A DNA stretch of 33,918 nt from Acidocella sp. (lineage in GTDB: Bacteria > Pseudomonadota > Alphaproteobacteria > Acetobacterales > Acetobacteraceae). The DNA lies in contig NZ_JAQTZC010000010.1 of assembly GCF_028687955.1 (NCBI RefSeq), positions 8,945-42,862 on the forward strand, in the 5' to 3' direction. Both the position numbers and the translations under genes were made by a program. The notes below the pieces were generated by a model. The model was given only the letters and a program-made list of their open reading frames with translations, was not told where the DNA came from and searched no databases. Shown one piece after another: positions 9,405-17,062 of the stretch; within the stretch, counting starts at the first letter, position 1, and each line of letters opens with the position of its first letter.

Positions 9405-10415
9405 ATGGAAAAGCTGACAACGGATGTAGCAATCATCGGTGCCGGCCCGGCTGGGCTGTTTGCGGTGTTTGAGTGCGGGATGCTCAAGATGTCCTGCGTG
9501 TTGATCGATGCCTTGGGCGAGACCGGCGGGCAATGCGCCGCACTCTACCCGGAGAAGCCGATTTATGACATTCCGGGGCATCCCGGCATTGAAGCCGCGG
9601 AGCTGATTGCCCGGCTGGAGCAGCAGATTGCGCCCTTCGCGGCGCAACGGCTGCTGGGACGGCGGGTGGAAAAACTGCATGGCGCTGCTGGCGTGTTTAC
9701 ACTGACCACCGATGCGGGCGATGAGATTAAGGCCAAGGCGGTGATTGTGGCCGCGGGGGCCGGTGCTTTTGGGCCCAACCGCCCGCCGCTGGAAGGGTTG
9801 GAGGCCTATGAGGCCACCGGGGCGGTGCAATACTATGTGAAGCGCCGCGAGGCGCTGCGGGGCAAGCGCGTGGTGATCGCGGGTGGCGGGGACTCGGCGG
9901 TGGACTGGGCGCTGGCGCTCAACGGCATTGCCGGGAGCATCCATGTCATCCACCGGCGGCCAAAATTCCGCGCGGCGCCTGAGAGTGCGGCGCAACTGGA
10001 CGCGGCGGTGGCGCGCGGCGAGATCGACATGGTGATCCCCTACCAGCTGCACGCGCTGCATGGCGCGGGCGGGATGCTGGAGGTGGTGGAAGTGGCTGAT
10101 CTAGATGGCGCTACCCGGCTGATCGGGGCGGATGTGTTGTTGCCGTTTTTTGGCCTAGCGATGGAGCTGGGGCCGCTGGCGGACTGGGCGTTTCAGCTTG
10201 AGCACAACCATGTGGTGGTGGATCCGGCGCGGATGGAGACCACGGTGCCGGGGATTTTCGGCGTCGGGGATATTGTGACCTATCCGGGCAAGCTGAAGCT
10301 TATTTTGCAGGGGTTTGCCGAGGGCGCGGTGGCGGCGCATGCGATTCATCCGATCGTGTATCCGGATGTGGCGTTGCATTTTGAGTATTCCACCAGCAAG
10401 GGCGTGCCGGTTTGA
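9405..10415 (+). CDS. Ferredoxin-NADP(+) reductase, thioredoxin-reductase-like type
   Basis: This 336-residue flavoprotein has an FAD-binding GAGPAG near residue 12, then ETGGQCAALYPEKPIYDIPG, an NADP-binding GGGDSAVDWAL, and the C-terminal FAD motif GIFGVGDI. The redox CxxC of thioredoxin reductase is absent, and the QCAALYPEKPIYDIPG segment is typical of the YumC-type FNR. It should move electrons between NADPH and ferredoxin or flavodoxin in the cytoplasm. I chose the ATG at 9405 (MEKLTTDVAIIGAG) because the fold begins there. An ATG at 9363 would add 14 residues without family support. It is divergent from tsaE with only 59 bp between starts, and ends ahead of a palindrome cluster. Confidence 0.92.
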   Translation: MEKLTTDVAIIGAGPAGLFAVFECGMLKMSCVLIDALGETGGQCAALYPEKPIYDIPGHPGIEAAELIARLEQQIAPFAAQRLLGRRVEKLHGAAGVFTLTTDAGDEIKAKAVIVAAGAGAFGPNRPPLEGLEAYEATGAVQYYVKRREALRGKRVVIAGGGDSAVDWALALNGIAGSIHVIHRRPKFRAAPESAAQLDAAVARGEIDMVIPYQLHALHGAGGMLEVVEVADLDGATRLIGADVLLPFFGLAMELGPLADWAFQLEHNHVVVDPARMETTVPGIFGVGDIVTYPGKLKLILQGFAEGAVAAHAIHPIVYPDVALHFEYSTSKGVPV

Positions 10416-10420
10416 GGACG

Positions 10421-10446
10421 GCGAACGCTCCACGTGGAGCGTTCGC
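10421..10446. repeat. Perfect 26-bp palindrome (first of three)
   Basis: GCGAACGCTCCAC is followed directly by its exact reverse complement. The 13-bp arms have no spacer. It begins six bases after the reductase stop codon. As RNA it could form a hairpin on either strand, but it has no clean T tract (GAAGAAGTTTTT follows after a gap), so it may be a terminator or an extragenic palindrome. Confidence 0.85.
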
Positions 10447-10457
10447 GAAGAAGTTTT

Positions 10458-10510
10458 TATACCAGCCCGCCAAGAGCTTGACTCTCTGGGTTTGGTGGCG
10501 GGCTGGTATA
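10458..10510. repeat. Inverted repeat, 15-bp perfect arms (second of three)
   Basis: Arms TATACCAGCCCGCCA (10458-10472) and TGGCGGGCTGGTATA (10496-10510) are exact reverse complements around a 23-nt loop. The arm shares the outer heptamer ATACCAG with the next palindrome, which suggests a repeat family rather than a chance terminator. TTTT and ATTTTT tracts follow at about 10514-10523, so it may also terminate the plus-strand reductase transcript. Confidence 0.85.
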
Positions 10511-10553
10511 AGCTTTTGATTTTTCGCGCGGCCGCCCCACCAGCCCCGGGCGC

Positions 10554-10583
10554 ATACCAGTCAGCCTTAAGGCTGACTGGTAT
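10554..10583. repeat. Perfect 30-bp palindrome (third of three)
   Basis: ATACCAGTCAGCCTT is followed directly by its exact reverse complement, giving 15-bp arms with no spacer. It is flanked by TATAACACGATGTTA, itself a small inverted repeat, and by a TTTTTT run at 10611-10616. Lying between convergent genes, it could act as a bidirectional terminator. Confidence 0.85.
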
Positions 10584-10677
10584 TATAACACGATGTTAAT
10601 GTAGCTTTATTTTTTGCTTGCGCCCCAATTTGTGTGGGTTTGGTGCGAAAAAGCAACGATACGGCCGGTCTTACAAA

Positions 10678-11682
10678 TTACAGCCGCTCGGCGGTGAGCT
10701 CGCCGGGTTTTTGCATCTCGGTGTTGAGGAAGATGCCGTGCGGCGAGCGGCCGACGGGGATGGTGTCAAAAACGCCGGTGAGCGGGTCCAGCACGGCGAC
10801 GGCTTCGTTGAAGCGCAGGGCGATCCAGATTTTGCCGTCCGGGGCGATGCCGATATCGTCCGGGCCGCCGGGGATGCGGTAGTCGCGTTTGACTTCCAGG
10901 CTGAGCGGGTCGAGTGCTGAGAGTGTGCTGCCGACGCGGTTGGAGACGTAGAGGGTTGAGCCGCCGGGCGAGAGGAAGATGTTGTGCGCGCCCTCGCCGG
11001 TGGCCTGGCGGCGGGTGATTTGGCCGGTTAGCGGGTTAGCCTCGACGATGCCGTTCTCGCCCATGATGCAGACCAGCAGCTTGCCGTTGTGCCAGAGCAC
11101 GCCGGCGGGGGTTTTGCCGATGGGGACGCTCCAGCGTTCGGTCATGCTCGCGAGGTCGAGACAGACCAGGGTGTTTGATTTCTGCATGGAGTGGAAGCTG
11201 AAGCGGCTATCGGGCGAGAAATCCAGATGGCTTGGGAATTTGCCGGATTTGAAGCGTTTGACGAGATGCAGGGTGGTGGAGTCGTAAACGTCGACATAGT
11301 CGAGCCGCAGGGCGTTCACCACCAGGTATTTCTGGTCTGGCGTATAGGCGAGCTGGTAGGGGTCGGCGATGCGGATATGGCCGAGCGGGGCGGCGGTCAG
11401 GGGGTCGAAGATGAAAAGCGCGTTGCCGCTGGCGTCGGAGACGTAGAGTTTTTTGCGGTCAGGCGTCAGGGCCCAGTGGCTGGGCTCGCGCAGCATGGGC
11501 AAGGTGTTGATGACCTGCTTGCTTGTCATGTCAATGACCGAGACCGTGGCGTCGCCGGAGTTCATCACCATTGCCAAGGGCGGCGGCGCGCCCGCTTGCG
11601 CGGGGGGGGATGTTTCCGCCAGGGCCTGGGCGGGCAGAAGCGGCAGCGAGAGGAGCGAGAGGGCGGTGCGGCGCGTGATCAT
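10678..11682 (-). CDS. Secreted YVTN-type beta-propeller protein
   Basis: This 334-residue protein has a signal peptide, MITRRTALSLLSLPLLPAQA ending at Leu-Ala before Glu. It contains a twin arginine that fits Tat export, although Sec cannot be excluded. The rest is a run of propeller blades with repeated motifs such as GDATVSVID, KKLYVSDASGNALFIFD, KYLVVNALRLDYVDVYD, STLYVSNRVGSTLSALD and PVGRSPHGIFL. This is the YncE / lactonase-like seven-blade family, whose members bind ligands or DNA in the periplasm or act as lactonases. No catalytic residue set can be assigned from this sequence. It is divergent from the esterase gene (128 bp apart) and convergent with the reductase across the palindrome cluster. 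Confidence 0.85.
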   Translation of the reverse strand: MITRRTALSLLSLPLLPAQALAETSPPAQAGAPPPLAMVMNSGDATVSVIDMTSKQVINTLPMLREPSHWALTPDRKKLYVSDASGNALFIFDPLTAAPLGHIRIADPYQLAYTPDQKYLVVNALRLDYVDVYDSTTLHLVKRFKSGKFPSHLDFSPDSRFSFHSMQKSNTLVCLDLASMTERWSVPIGKTPAGVLWHNGKLLVCIMGENGIVEANPLTGQITRRQATGEGAHNIFLSPGGSTLYVSNRVGSTLSALDPLSLEVKRDYRIPGGPDDIGIAPDGKIWIALRFNEAVAVLDPLTGVFDTIPVGRSPHGIFLNTEMQKPGELTAERL

Positions 11683-11810
11683 GCGTGGTGATTAGTCCTT
11701 TCCGGCTGGGTTGCGAAGTGCCTGCCGCCGGGGGTGGAGGCTCGTTGTGTTCATGGCGGGTGTTCGGGCGGGCGCTTGAGATTATTCGCCGTTGCGGCGA
11801 AGGTGCCTGC

Positions 11811-12575
11811 ATGATTTTGAACACATTGATCTCGGGCGAAGGTCCGCCGCTGGTGCTGTTGCATGGTTTGTTCGGCGCGGCGAAAAATTTGGGCGTGCTG
11901 GCGCGCGGGCTTGGCACCCAGGCGCGGGTGATTGCCATGGATCTGCGCAACCACGGCGATAGCCCGCACGGCGCGGCGATGGATTTTGCGGCCATGGCGG
12001 GGGATGTGGCCGAGACCTGCGCGGCGCTGGGGGTGGCGCGCGCGCGGGTGGCCGGGCATTCGCTGGGCGGCAAGACGGCGATGATGCTGGCGTTGCTGCG
12101 CCCGGAGCTGGTGGAGCGCCTCGCGGTGCTGGATATAGCGCCGATGCGCTATGAGCATGATTACGGCGATTATGTGAAGGCGATGCAGGCGATTGTGCTG
12201 CACCCGGGCCTGAGCCGGGGCGAGGCGGATGCGGCGCTGGCGGGGGTGGTGAAGGCGGCGGAGATGCGCGCGTTTCTGCTCAACAACCTCAGCCTGGGCG
12301 CGGTGCCGCGCTGGCGCGCGGGGCTGGCGGAGATCGGCGCGGCGATGCCGCAGATATTGGGCTGGAGCGAGCCGCTAGGGGTGGCGCCTTATGGCGGGCC
12401 GGCGTTGTTTTTGCGCGGCGGAGAGTCAGACTATGTGCCCGTACAGGCGGCGGCGGAGATAGCGCGCTTGTTTCCGCGCGCGGTGGTGGAGACGGTGGCG
12501 GGCGCCGGGCATTGGCTGCATGCCGAAAAGCCAGCGCAAGTGCTGGCGAGTTTGCGGGGGTTCTTTTTTGCATGA
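11811..12575 (+). CDS. Alpha/beta hydrolase, YbfF-like esterase
   Basis: This 254-residue cytoplasmic hydrolase has oxyanion motif LLHGLFGAAKNLG, the DLRNHGDSPH loop, the nucleophile elbow GHSLGG (Ser84) and a C-terminal GAGHWLHAEKP holding the catalytic His. This combination matches the YbfF / ABHD11-like esterases. The start at 11811 is supported by an AAGGTG eight bases upstream and by homology beginning at MILNTLISGEG; the frame is open back to 11685. Its stop overlaps the next gene's ATG (ATGA at 12572-12575), so the two are translated together. The natural substrate is unknown; the family is usually tested on short acyl esters. Confidence 0.88.
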   Translation: MILNTLISGEGPPLVLLHGLFGAAKNLGVLARGLGTQARVIAMDLRNHGDSPHGAAMDFAAMAGDVAETCAALGVARARVAGHSLGGKTAMMLALLRPELVERLAVLDIAPMRYEHDYGDYVKAMQAIVLHPGLSRGEADAALAGVVKAAEMRAFLLNNLSLGAVPRWRAGLAEIGAAMPQILGWSEPLGVAPYGGPALFLRGGESDYVPVQAAAEIARLFPRAVVETVAGAGHWLHAEKPAQVLASLRGFFFA

Positions 12576-13687
12576 GTCAGAATTTTGATGTGATTGTGAT
12601 CGGCGCCGGGATGGCCGGGGCGAGTGTGGCGGCGGGGCTGGGGGCGACGCATAATGTGGCGCTGGTGGAGGCCGAGGCGCAGGCGGGCTACCACACCACC
12701 GGGCGTTCGGCGGCGATTTGGGTGCGCAATTATGGCCCGGCGGATGTGCGTGTGCTCACTGGATTGTCACGTGCGTTTTTTTTGAATCCGCCCGCGGATA
12801 TTGGCACGGACCGGCTCGCGGTGGGGCGCGAGATCATTTATTTGGCGCCGCCGGAGCAGACGGAGGCGCTGGATGGGTTGATCGGCCAGGGGTTGGGGAT
12901 TGAGGAGATTTCCCTGGCCCGGGTGAAGGCGATGGTCCCGGCGCTGATAGAAGGCTACGCCGTGCGGGCCGGGATAGAGCGGGACGGTTTTGATATGGAT
13001 GTGGCGGCGCTGCACCAGTTCTACCTCCGCCGGGCGCGCGCGGCGGGCGGGCAACTGATGTTGCGCAGCCGCGCGGGGCGCATTGAGCGCAAGCAGGGCG
13101 CCTGGGAGGTGGAGACGGCTGCCGGTGTGATTTTGCGGGCGCCGGTTGTGGTGAATGCCGCGGGCGCCTGGGCGGATGAGGTGGCGCGGATCGCGGGGGT
13201 GGCGCCGCTCGGCCTGGTGGCGTGCCGCAGGACCGCGGCGATTATCGACCCCGCGCCCTATGCGGTGGAGCACTGGCCGATGGTGCAGTCAGCCGTGCAT
13301 GACTGGTACATTCGCGCCGAGGCCCGCACCAGGCTGATGGTGACCCCGTGCGATGAGACGCCGATGCACGCGCATGATGTGCAGCCCGACGAGTTGGATA
13401 TCGCCATCGGGATAGACCGCATGCAGAAGGCACTGGACATTCCGGTGCGCCGGGTGGAGCGCGCATGGGCGGGGCTGCGCACGTTCTCGCCTGACCGCAG
13501 CCTGGCCTTTGGCTGGGAGACGGCGGTGCCAGGGTTTTTTTGGTGCGCGGGGCAGGGCGGCTATGGCATACAGACCGCGCCGGCGGCGGGCGCGCTGGTG
13601 GCGGCGATGGTGAAGGGGGAAGACCCGGGGCCGGCCGCAGGGGTTATGGCCGCGATCGACCCGATGCGCTTCCGCGGGAGAATTTAG
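12572..13687 (+). CDS. FAD-dependent amino-acid oxidase/dehydrogenase-like protein (DAO family)
   Basis: This 371-residue DAO-family flavoprotein has an N-terminal dinucleotide site VIVIGAGMAGASVAAGLG (8-25), a TTGRSAA segment where FAD contacts are expected, and a C-terminal FWCAGQGGYGIQTAP FAD loop. The family includes glycine oxidase, sarcosine oxidase and DadA-like D-amino-acid dehydrogenases. The sequence does not tell which amine is used. Several Acetobacteraceae and Rhizobiales carry similar genes annotated only as FAD-binding oxidoreductases. It is translationally coupled to the esterase gene before it and convergent with the AIM24-like gene, with a 24-bp gap. Confidence 0.85.
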   Translation: MSQNFDVIVIGAGMAGASVAAGLGATHNVALVEAEAQAGYHTTGRSAAIWVRNYGPADVRVLTGLSRAFFLNPPADIGTDRLAVGREIIYLAPPEQTEALDGLIGQGLGIEEISLARVKAMVPALIEGYAVRAGIERDGFDMDVAALHQFYLRRARAAGGQLMLRSRAGRIERKQGAWEVETAAGVILRAPVVVNAAGAWADEVARIAGVAPLGLVACRRTAAIIDPAPYAVEHWPMVQSAVHDWYIRAEARTRLMVTPCDETPMHAHDVQPDELDIAIGIDRMQKALDIPVRRVERAWAGLRTFSPDRSLAFGWETAVPGFFWCAGQGGYGIQTAPAAGALVAAMVKGEDPGPAAGVMAAIDPMRFRGRI

Positions 13688-13711
13688 CGTGAATCGCCCT
13701 CAGTCTCTGGG

Positions 13712-14479
13712 CTAACGCTGGCCGAAAATGTCGCCCAGGATGCCGCCAGCGATGGCTGCGCCGCCGATTTGCGGGGCGGTGGCCACGGCCTGCTCACCGC
13801 CGAGATAGGGCGAGAGGGCGTGCGCGAGGTTGGGCACGGTCATGCTTTGCAGCCAGACCTTGCCCGGGCCGGTGAGGCGGGCGATGAAGAGGCCGTCGGC
13901 GCCGAACAGGGCGTTTTTGATGCCGCGCATGAACACGATGTCAAAATTCACGGTGTCCTGGAACATGCCGATATGGCCGGGGTGGACCTGGATGGATTCG
14001 CCCGGGCGCAGATCATAGATCACCGCTTCGCCGCCGAGCTCGACAAAGGCGGTGCAGGGGCCGGAGAGCTTTTGCATGATGAAGCCGTTGCCGCCGAAGA
14101 TGCCGGCGCCGAGCTGGCGCTGGAAACCGATGGAGAGGTTGACCCCCTGGGTGGCGCAGAGGAAGCCGTGCTTGTGGATCATGTAGGAGTGGCCGGGGGG
14201 AACGTCGACCTCCAGGATGGTGCCCGGCACTTTGGCGGCGAAGGCGATGAGCCCCGGGCCGCCCTGGGGGGAATACTCGGTCATGAACAGTCCGCCGCCC
14301 GAGAAGGCGCGGCCGATGGCGCCGAAGAAGCCGCGCGAGACGCCGGTCTGGGTGGTGGTGTTGAGCCGCATGTTATCGCTCATCCAGGAAAACTCACCTG
14401 GTTCGGCGATGAGGATTTCCCCTGGGTCGAGCCCGATTTGCAGCACCGGCATGGTGGTCCCGGCGATCGAATGCTTCAT
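13712..14479 (-). CDS. AIM24 / TIGR00266 family protein
   Basis: This 255-residue protein belongs to the AIM24 family, related to a mitochondrial inner-membrane biogenesis factor, with unknown biochemical role in bacteria. Typical features are EPGEFSWMSDNMRLNT, a Gly-rich FGAIGRAFSGGGLFMTEY, and later repeated short beta strands such as FLCATQGVNLSIGFQ and GGNGFIMQKLSGPCTAFVE. The C-terminus is Gly/Ala-rich (GGAAIAGGILGDIFG), as in related TIGR00266 proteins, and may contact membrane or oligomerise. The ATG at 14479 follows a GGGAG element. It lies 68 bp downstream of phoB on the same strand and may be read through from the Pho-controlled operon. Confidence 0.85.
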   Translation of the reverse strand: MKHSIAGTTMPVLQIGLDPGEILIAEPGEFSWMSDNMRLNTTTQTGVSRGFFGAIGRAFSGGGLFMTEYSPQGGPGLIAFAAKVPGTILEVDVPPGHSYMIHKHGFLCATQGVNLSIGFQRQLGAGIFGGNGFIMQKLSGPCTAFVELGGEAVIYDLRPGESIQVHPGHIGMFQDTVNFDIVFMRGIKNALFGADGLFIARLTGPGKVWLQSMTVPNLAHALSPYLGGEQAVATAPQIGGAAIAGGILGDIFGQR

Positions 14480-14547
14480 GGCTAGCTCCCGGTTGTTGGA
14501 GGCAATTCAAGCATTTTTAGTAATCATCGCCAAGCGGAAAATAGGTT

Positions 14548-15255
14548 TTAGAGGGCTGCCTCAAGATCCAGCGCGTAGCCGGCGGCGCGGATGGTGCGCA
14601 CGATGTCAATTTCGCCGGGGCCGTTGATGGCTTTGCGCAGGCGGCGGATGTGGACATCGACGGTGCGGGGTTCGACATGGATGTCGCGCCCCCAGACGGC
14701 GTTGAGCACATCCTCACGCGAGAAAACCCGTTTTGGATGGCGCAGGAAGAATTCGAGCAGGCGGAATTCAGTGGGGCCGAGGTGCAAGGTGCGGCCGTTA
14801 CGCTGCACGCGGTGGGAGGCGGGGTCCAGCGAAATGTCGTGGAAATTCAGCTTCGCCTTGGTGGGCACGGAGCCTGCGCGGCGCAGCAGGGCGCGGATGC
14901 GCGCGATCAGCGCCTCGGTGGAGAAGGGTTTGGCGATGTAATCGTCGGCGCCGGTGTCTAGGCCGCGCACGGCGTCCTGTTCCTCGGCGCGGGCGGTGAG
15001 CATGATGACCGGGAGCGTGCGCGTGGCGGGGCGGCGGCGGATCTGGCGGCAGACCTCGATGCCCGACATGGTGGGCAGCATCCAGTCCAGCAGTACCAGA
15101 TCGGGCGTGGCTTCGGCGATGCGGGTCAGCGCCTCGCCGCCATCGCCGGCATCTTCCACGCGGAAGCCTTGTTTTTCGAGGTTGTAGCGTAGCAGGGTGA
15201 CGAGTGGCGCTTCATCCTCGACGATGAGGATGTAGGGTTTGTTTTGATCGTTCAT
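14548..15255 (-). CDS. phoB: Phosphate regulon response regulator PhoB
   Basis: This 235-residue OmpR/PhoB regulator has a receiver domain with acidic pocket VEDE (12-15), phospho-acceptor Asp57 in LVLLDWMLP and Lys109 in YIAKPF. The C-terminal winged helix includes GPTEFRLLEFFLRHP and VDVHIRRLRKAI. It activates genes with Pho boxes when phosphate is scarce; one such box lies upstream of this operon, so autoregulation is likely. It overlaps phoU as ATGA (15252-15255). The cognate kinase PhoR is not in the window, which separates the regulator from its sensor here. Confidence 0.95.
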   Translation of the reverse strand: MNDQNKPYILIVEDEAPLVTLLRYNLEKQGFRVEDAGDGGEALTRIAEATPDLVLLDWMLPTMSGIEVCRQIRRRPATRTLPVIMLTARAEEQDAVRGLDTGADDYIAKPFSTEALIARIRALLRRAGSVPTKAKLNFHDISLDPASHRVQRNGRTLHLGPTEFRLLEFFLRHPKRVFSREDVLNAVWGRDIHVEPRTVDVHIRRLRKAINGPGEIDIVRTIRAAGYALDLEAAL

Positions 15256-15980
15256 TGGTGCCCGGTTGGGTTGGCATGGACGTAGGCGGATGTCTGGTCG
15301 CCCTTGGGGCGGAAATCGGGCAGGGATTCGCCGGTGACGGCGTAGTAGGTCAGCTCGGCGATGTTGGTGGTGTGGTCGCCGATGCGCTCAAGGTTTTTGG
15401 CGATGAAAAGCAGATGGGTGCAGGCGGTGATGCTGCGCGCGTCTTCCATCATGTAGGTGATCAGCTCGCGGAAGATGGTGTTGTAGAGGTCATCCACCGC
15501 CTGGTCTGCGCCCCATACGGCGATGGCTTTCTGCGGGTCGGCCTCACCCACCGCGTCAATGCTGGATTTGAGGTTTTGCTGGACCAGAGCGGCCATCTGG
15601 CCAAGGCCCGAGAGCGAGAAGCGGCTGGCGGCCTGGCTGATGACGATGCTGCGCTTGGCGATGTTGGCGGCATAGTCGCCCATGCGCTCCAGATCGGTGA
15701 CGACCTTGAGCGCCTGGATGACCTGGCGCAGGTCATCGGCCACGGGCTGGCGCAGGGCCAGCAGGCGCACGGCGAACTGCTCGATGGCGCGCTCTTCGGC
15801 GTCAATCTGCGGGTCGTGCTCGATCACGCTGGCGGCGAGATCGGCATTACGGGTGAGCAGCGCGGCGGCGGCGTCAGCCACGGCGCGTTCCACCAGCCCG
15901 CCCATGACGGCGATCATATCGCGGAGTTTTTTCAGGTCAGCTTCGAAGCTGGCGACGATATGCTTGGGTTCATCGGGCAT
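15252..15980 (-). CDS. phoU: Phosphate signalling protein PhoU
   Basis: This 242-residue all-helical protein has two PhoU repeats with the metal-binding-type motifs MGDYAANIAKR and RIGDHTTNIAE. PhoU links the PstSCAB transporter to the PhoR kinase and dampens Pho signalling when phosphate is ample. AAAGGAG sits eight bases before the ATG. It starts 12 bp after the pstB stop and overlaps the phoB start. The pstB-phoU-phoB order is usual, but here the transporter's other genes are not upstream. Confidence 0.95.
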   Translation of the reverse strand: MPDEPKHIVASFEADLKKLRDMIAVMGGLVERAVADAAAALLTRNADLAASVIEHDPQIDAEERAIEQFAVRLLALRQPVADDLRQVIQALKVVTDLERMGDYAANIAKRSIVISQAASRFSLSGLGQMAALVQQNLKSSIDAVGEADPQKAIAVWGADQAVDDLYNTIFRELITYMMEDARSITACTHLLFIAKNLERIGDHTTNIAELTYYAVTGESLPDFRPKGDQTSAYVHANPTGHQ

Positions 15981-15992
15981 GATGCTGCTCCT

Positions 15993-16817
15993 TTAGCCGA
16001 ACCGGCCGGTGATATATTCCTGCGTTTTACGCTCACGCGGGGCGGTGAAGATTTGTGTCGCGGGGCCGGCTTCCACCAGCTCGCCGAGATAGAAAAAGGC
16101 GACCTGGTCAGCGCAGCGCCCGGCCTGCTGCATGTTGTGGGTGACGATGACGATGGTGAAGTCGCGCTTCAGCTCGTCAACCAGCTCCTCGATCTTCAGC
16201 GTGCTGATGGGGTCCAGCGCGCTGGTCGGTTCATCGAGCAGCAGCACTTCCGGCCGCACGGCGATGGAGCGCGCGATGCACAGGCGCTGCTGCTGGCCGC
16301 CGGAGAGGCTGAGCGCGGAGGCGTTCAGACGGTCCTTCACCTCGCCCCAGAGCGCGGCGCGGGTGAGCGCCCATTCCACGCGCTCATCCAGCTCGGACTT
16401 GGAGAGTTTCTCATGCAGGCGCACGCCGAAAATCACGTTCTCGTAGACGGATTTGGGGAAGGGCGTGGGTTTTTGGAAGACCATGCCGACACGCCGGCGC
16501 AGCCGGTGGAGGTTCAGGCCCGGGCTGATGATGTTCTCGCCGCTGAGCAGCACCTCGCCCTCGGCGCGCTGGCCGGGGTAGAGGTCGTACATGCGGTTGA
16601 GCACGCGCAGCAGGGTGGATTTGCCGCAGCCGGAGGGGCCGATCATCGCCGTGGTTTGGCGGTCGGGGAAGTCTATGTTGATGTTGCGCAGCGCGTGATT
16701 GGCGCCGTAGTAAAAATTGAGATTGCGAATGGAGACCCGCGCGGCGCTGATTGGGGCGTTGGGGGTGAGTGGCTGGGGCAGCGCCGCTTCAGGCATTTTC
16801 GGACTCGCTATTTTCAT
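15993..16817 (-). CDS. pstB: Phosphate ABC transporter ATP-binding protein PstB
   Basis: This 274-residue ABC ATPase has Walker [10 protein letters not shown] (60-68), Q-loop FQKPTPFP, signature LSGGQQQRL, Walker [14 protein letters not shown] and H-loop VTHNMQQ. It powers high-affinity phosphate import with PstS, PstC and PstA, none of which is in the window. I chose the ATG at 16817 because GGAGG lies five bases upstream of it; the ATG at 16829 would bury that ribosome site within the coding part. A 40-bp Pho box array starts 19 bp upstream. The gene heads the pstB-phoU-phoB operon on the minus strand. Confidence 0.96.
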   Translation of the reverse strand: MKIASPKMPEAALPQPLTPNAPISAARVSIRNLNFYYGANHALRNINIDFPDRQTTAMIGPSGCGKSTLLRVLNRMYDLYPGQRAEGEVLLSGENIISPGLNLHRLRRRVGMVFQKPTPFPKSVYENVIFGVRLHEKLSKSELDERVEWALTRAALWGEVKDRLNASALSLSGGQQQRLCIARSIAVRPEVLLLDEPTSALDPISTLKIEELVDELKRDFTIVIVTHNMQQAGRCADQVAFFYLGELVEAGPATQIFTAPRERKTQEYITGRFG

Positions 16818-16835
16818 CTGCGCCTCCATAGGCGC

Positions 16836-16880
16836 GTTTCATGACAGTACGATGACATTACCGTTAAGCTTTGGTGACAG
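16836..16880 (-). promoter_or_regulatory. Pho box (PhoB-binding 11-nt direct repeats)
   Basis: Read on the minus strand, the region holds four units spaced exactly 11 nt: TGTCAC, CTTAAC, TGTCAT and TGTCAT (plus-strand positions 16874, 16863, 16852 and 16841). TGTCAY repeats with 11-nt spacing are the established PhoB site. Three units match strongly and one weakly. The array ends about 24 bp before the pstB ATG, so it should lie over or just upstream of the promoter and make pstB-phoU-phoB inducible by phosphate starvation. Confidence 0.78.
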
Positions 16881-16891
16881 GAAGGGGTGGC

Positions 16892-17062
16892 TTATGGGTG
16901 ATTGGCGCGTCTTTGCCACAAATAGGCGGGAAGGGCCACGATCCAGAACAGGAGAACGGCCAGGGCCCAGGCAAGCGGGCGGGCGGCGCTGCGGCGTTTG
17001 GCGTCGCGGTGGACCAGCACGGCGCTGACCAGGGCGATCCAGAAGAAGGGGTGGGTGATCAT
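16892..17062 (-). CDS. Small two-helix membrane protein, 56 residues
   Basis: This ORF encodes 56 residues with two hydrophobic segments: MITHPFFWIALVSAVLV, a basic loop HRDAKRRSAARP, and LAWALAVLLFWIVALPAYLW, ending QRRANHP. Its ATG overlaps the stop of the upstream membrane protein as ATGA (17059-17062), which argues for a real, translationally coupled gene. The basic loop and basic tail around two helices predict a hairpin in the inner membrane. I do not recognise a family with certainty. It ends 12 bp before the Pho box, so it sits as the last gene of the preceding operon. Its small size makes it easy to miss in automatic annotation. Confidence 0.68.
   Translation of the reverse strand: MITHPFFWIALVSAVLVHRDAKRRSAARPLAWALAVLLFWIVALPAYLWQRRANHP

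Noticed and set aside
15255..16844. Long plus-strand ORF, 529 codons, opposite phoU-pstB
   Set aside because: It is the shadow of two well-supported genes on the other strand, with no domains of its own.
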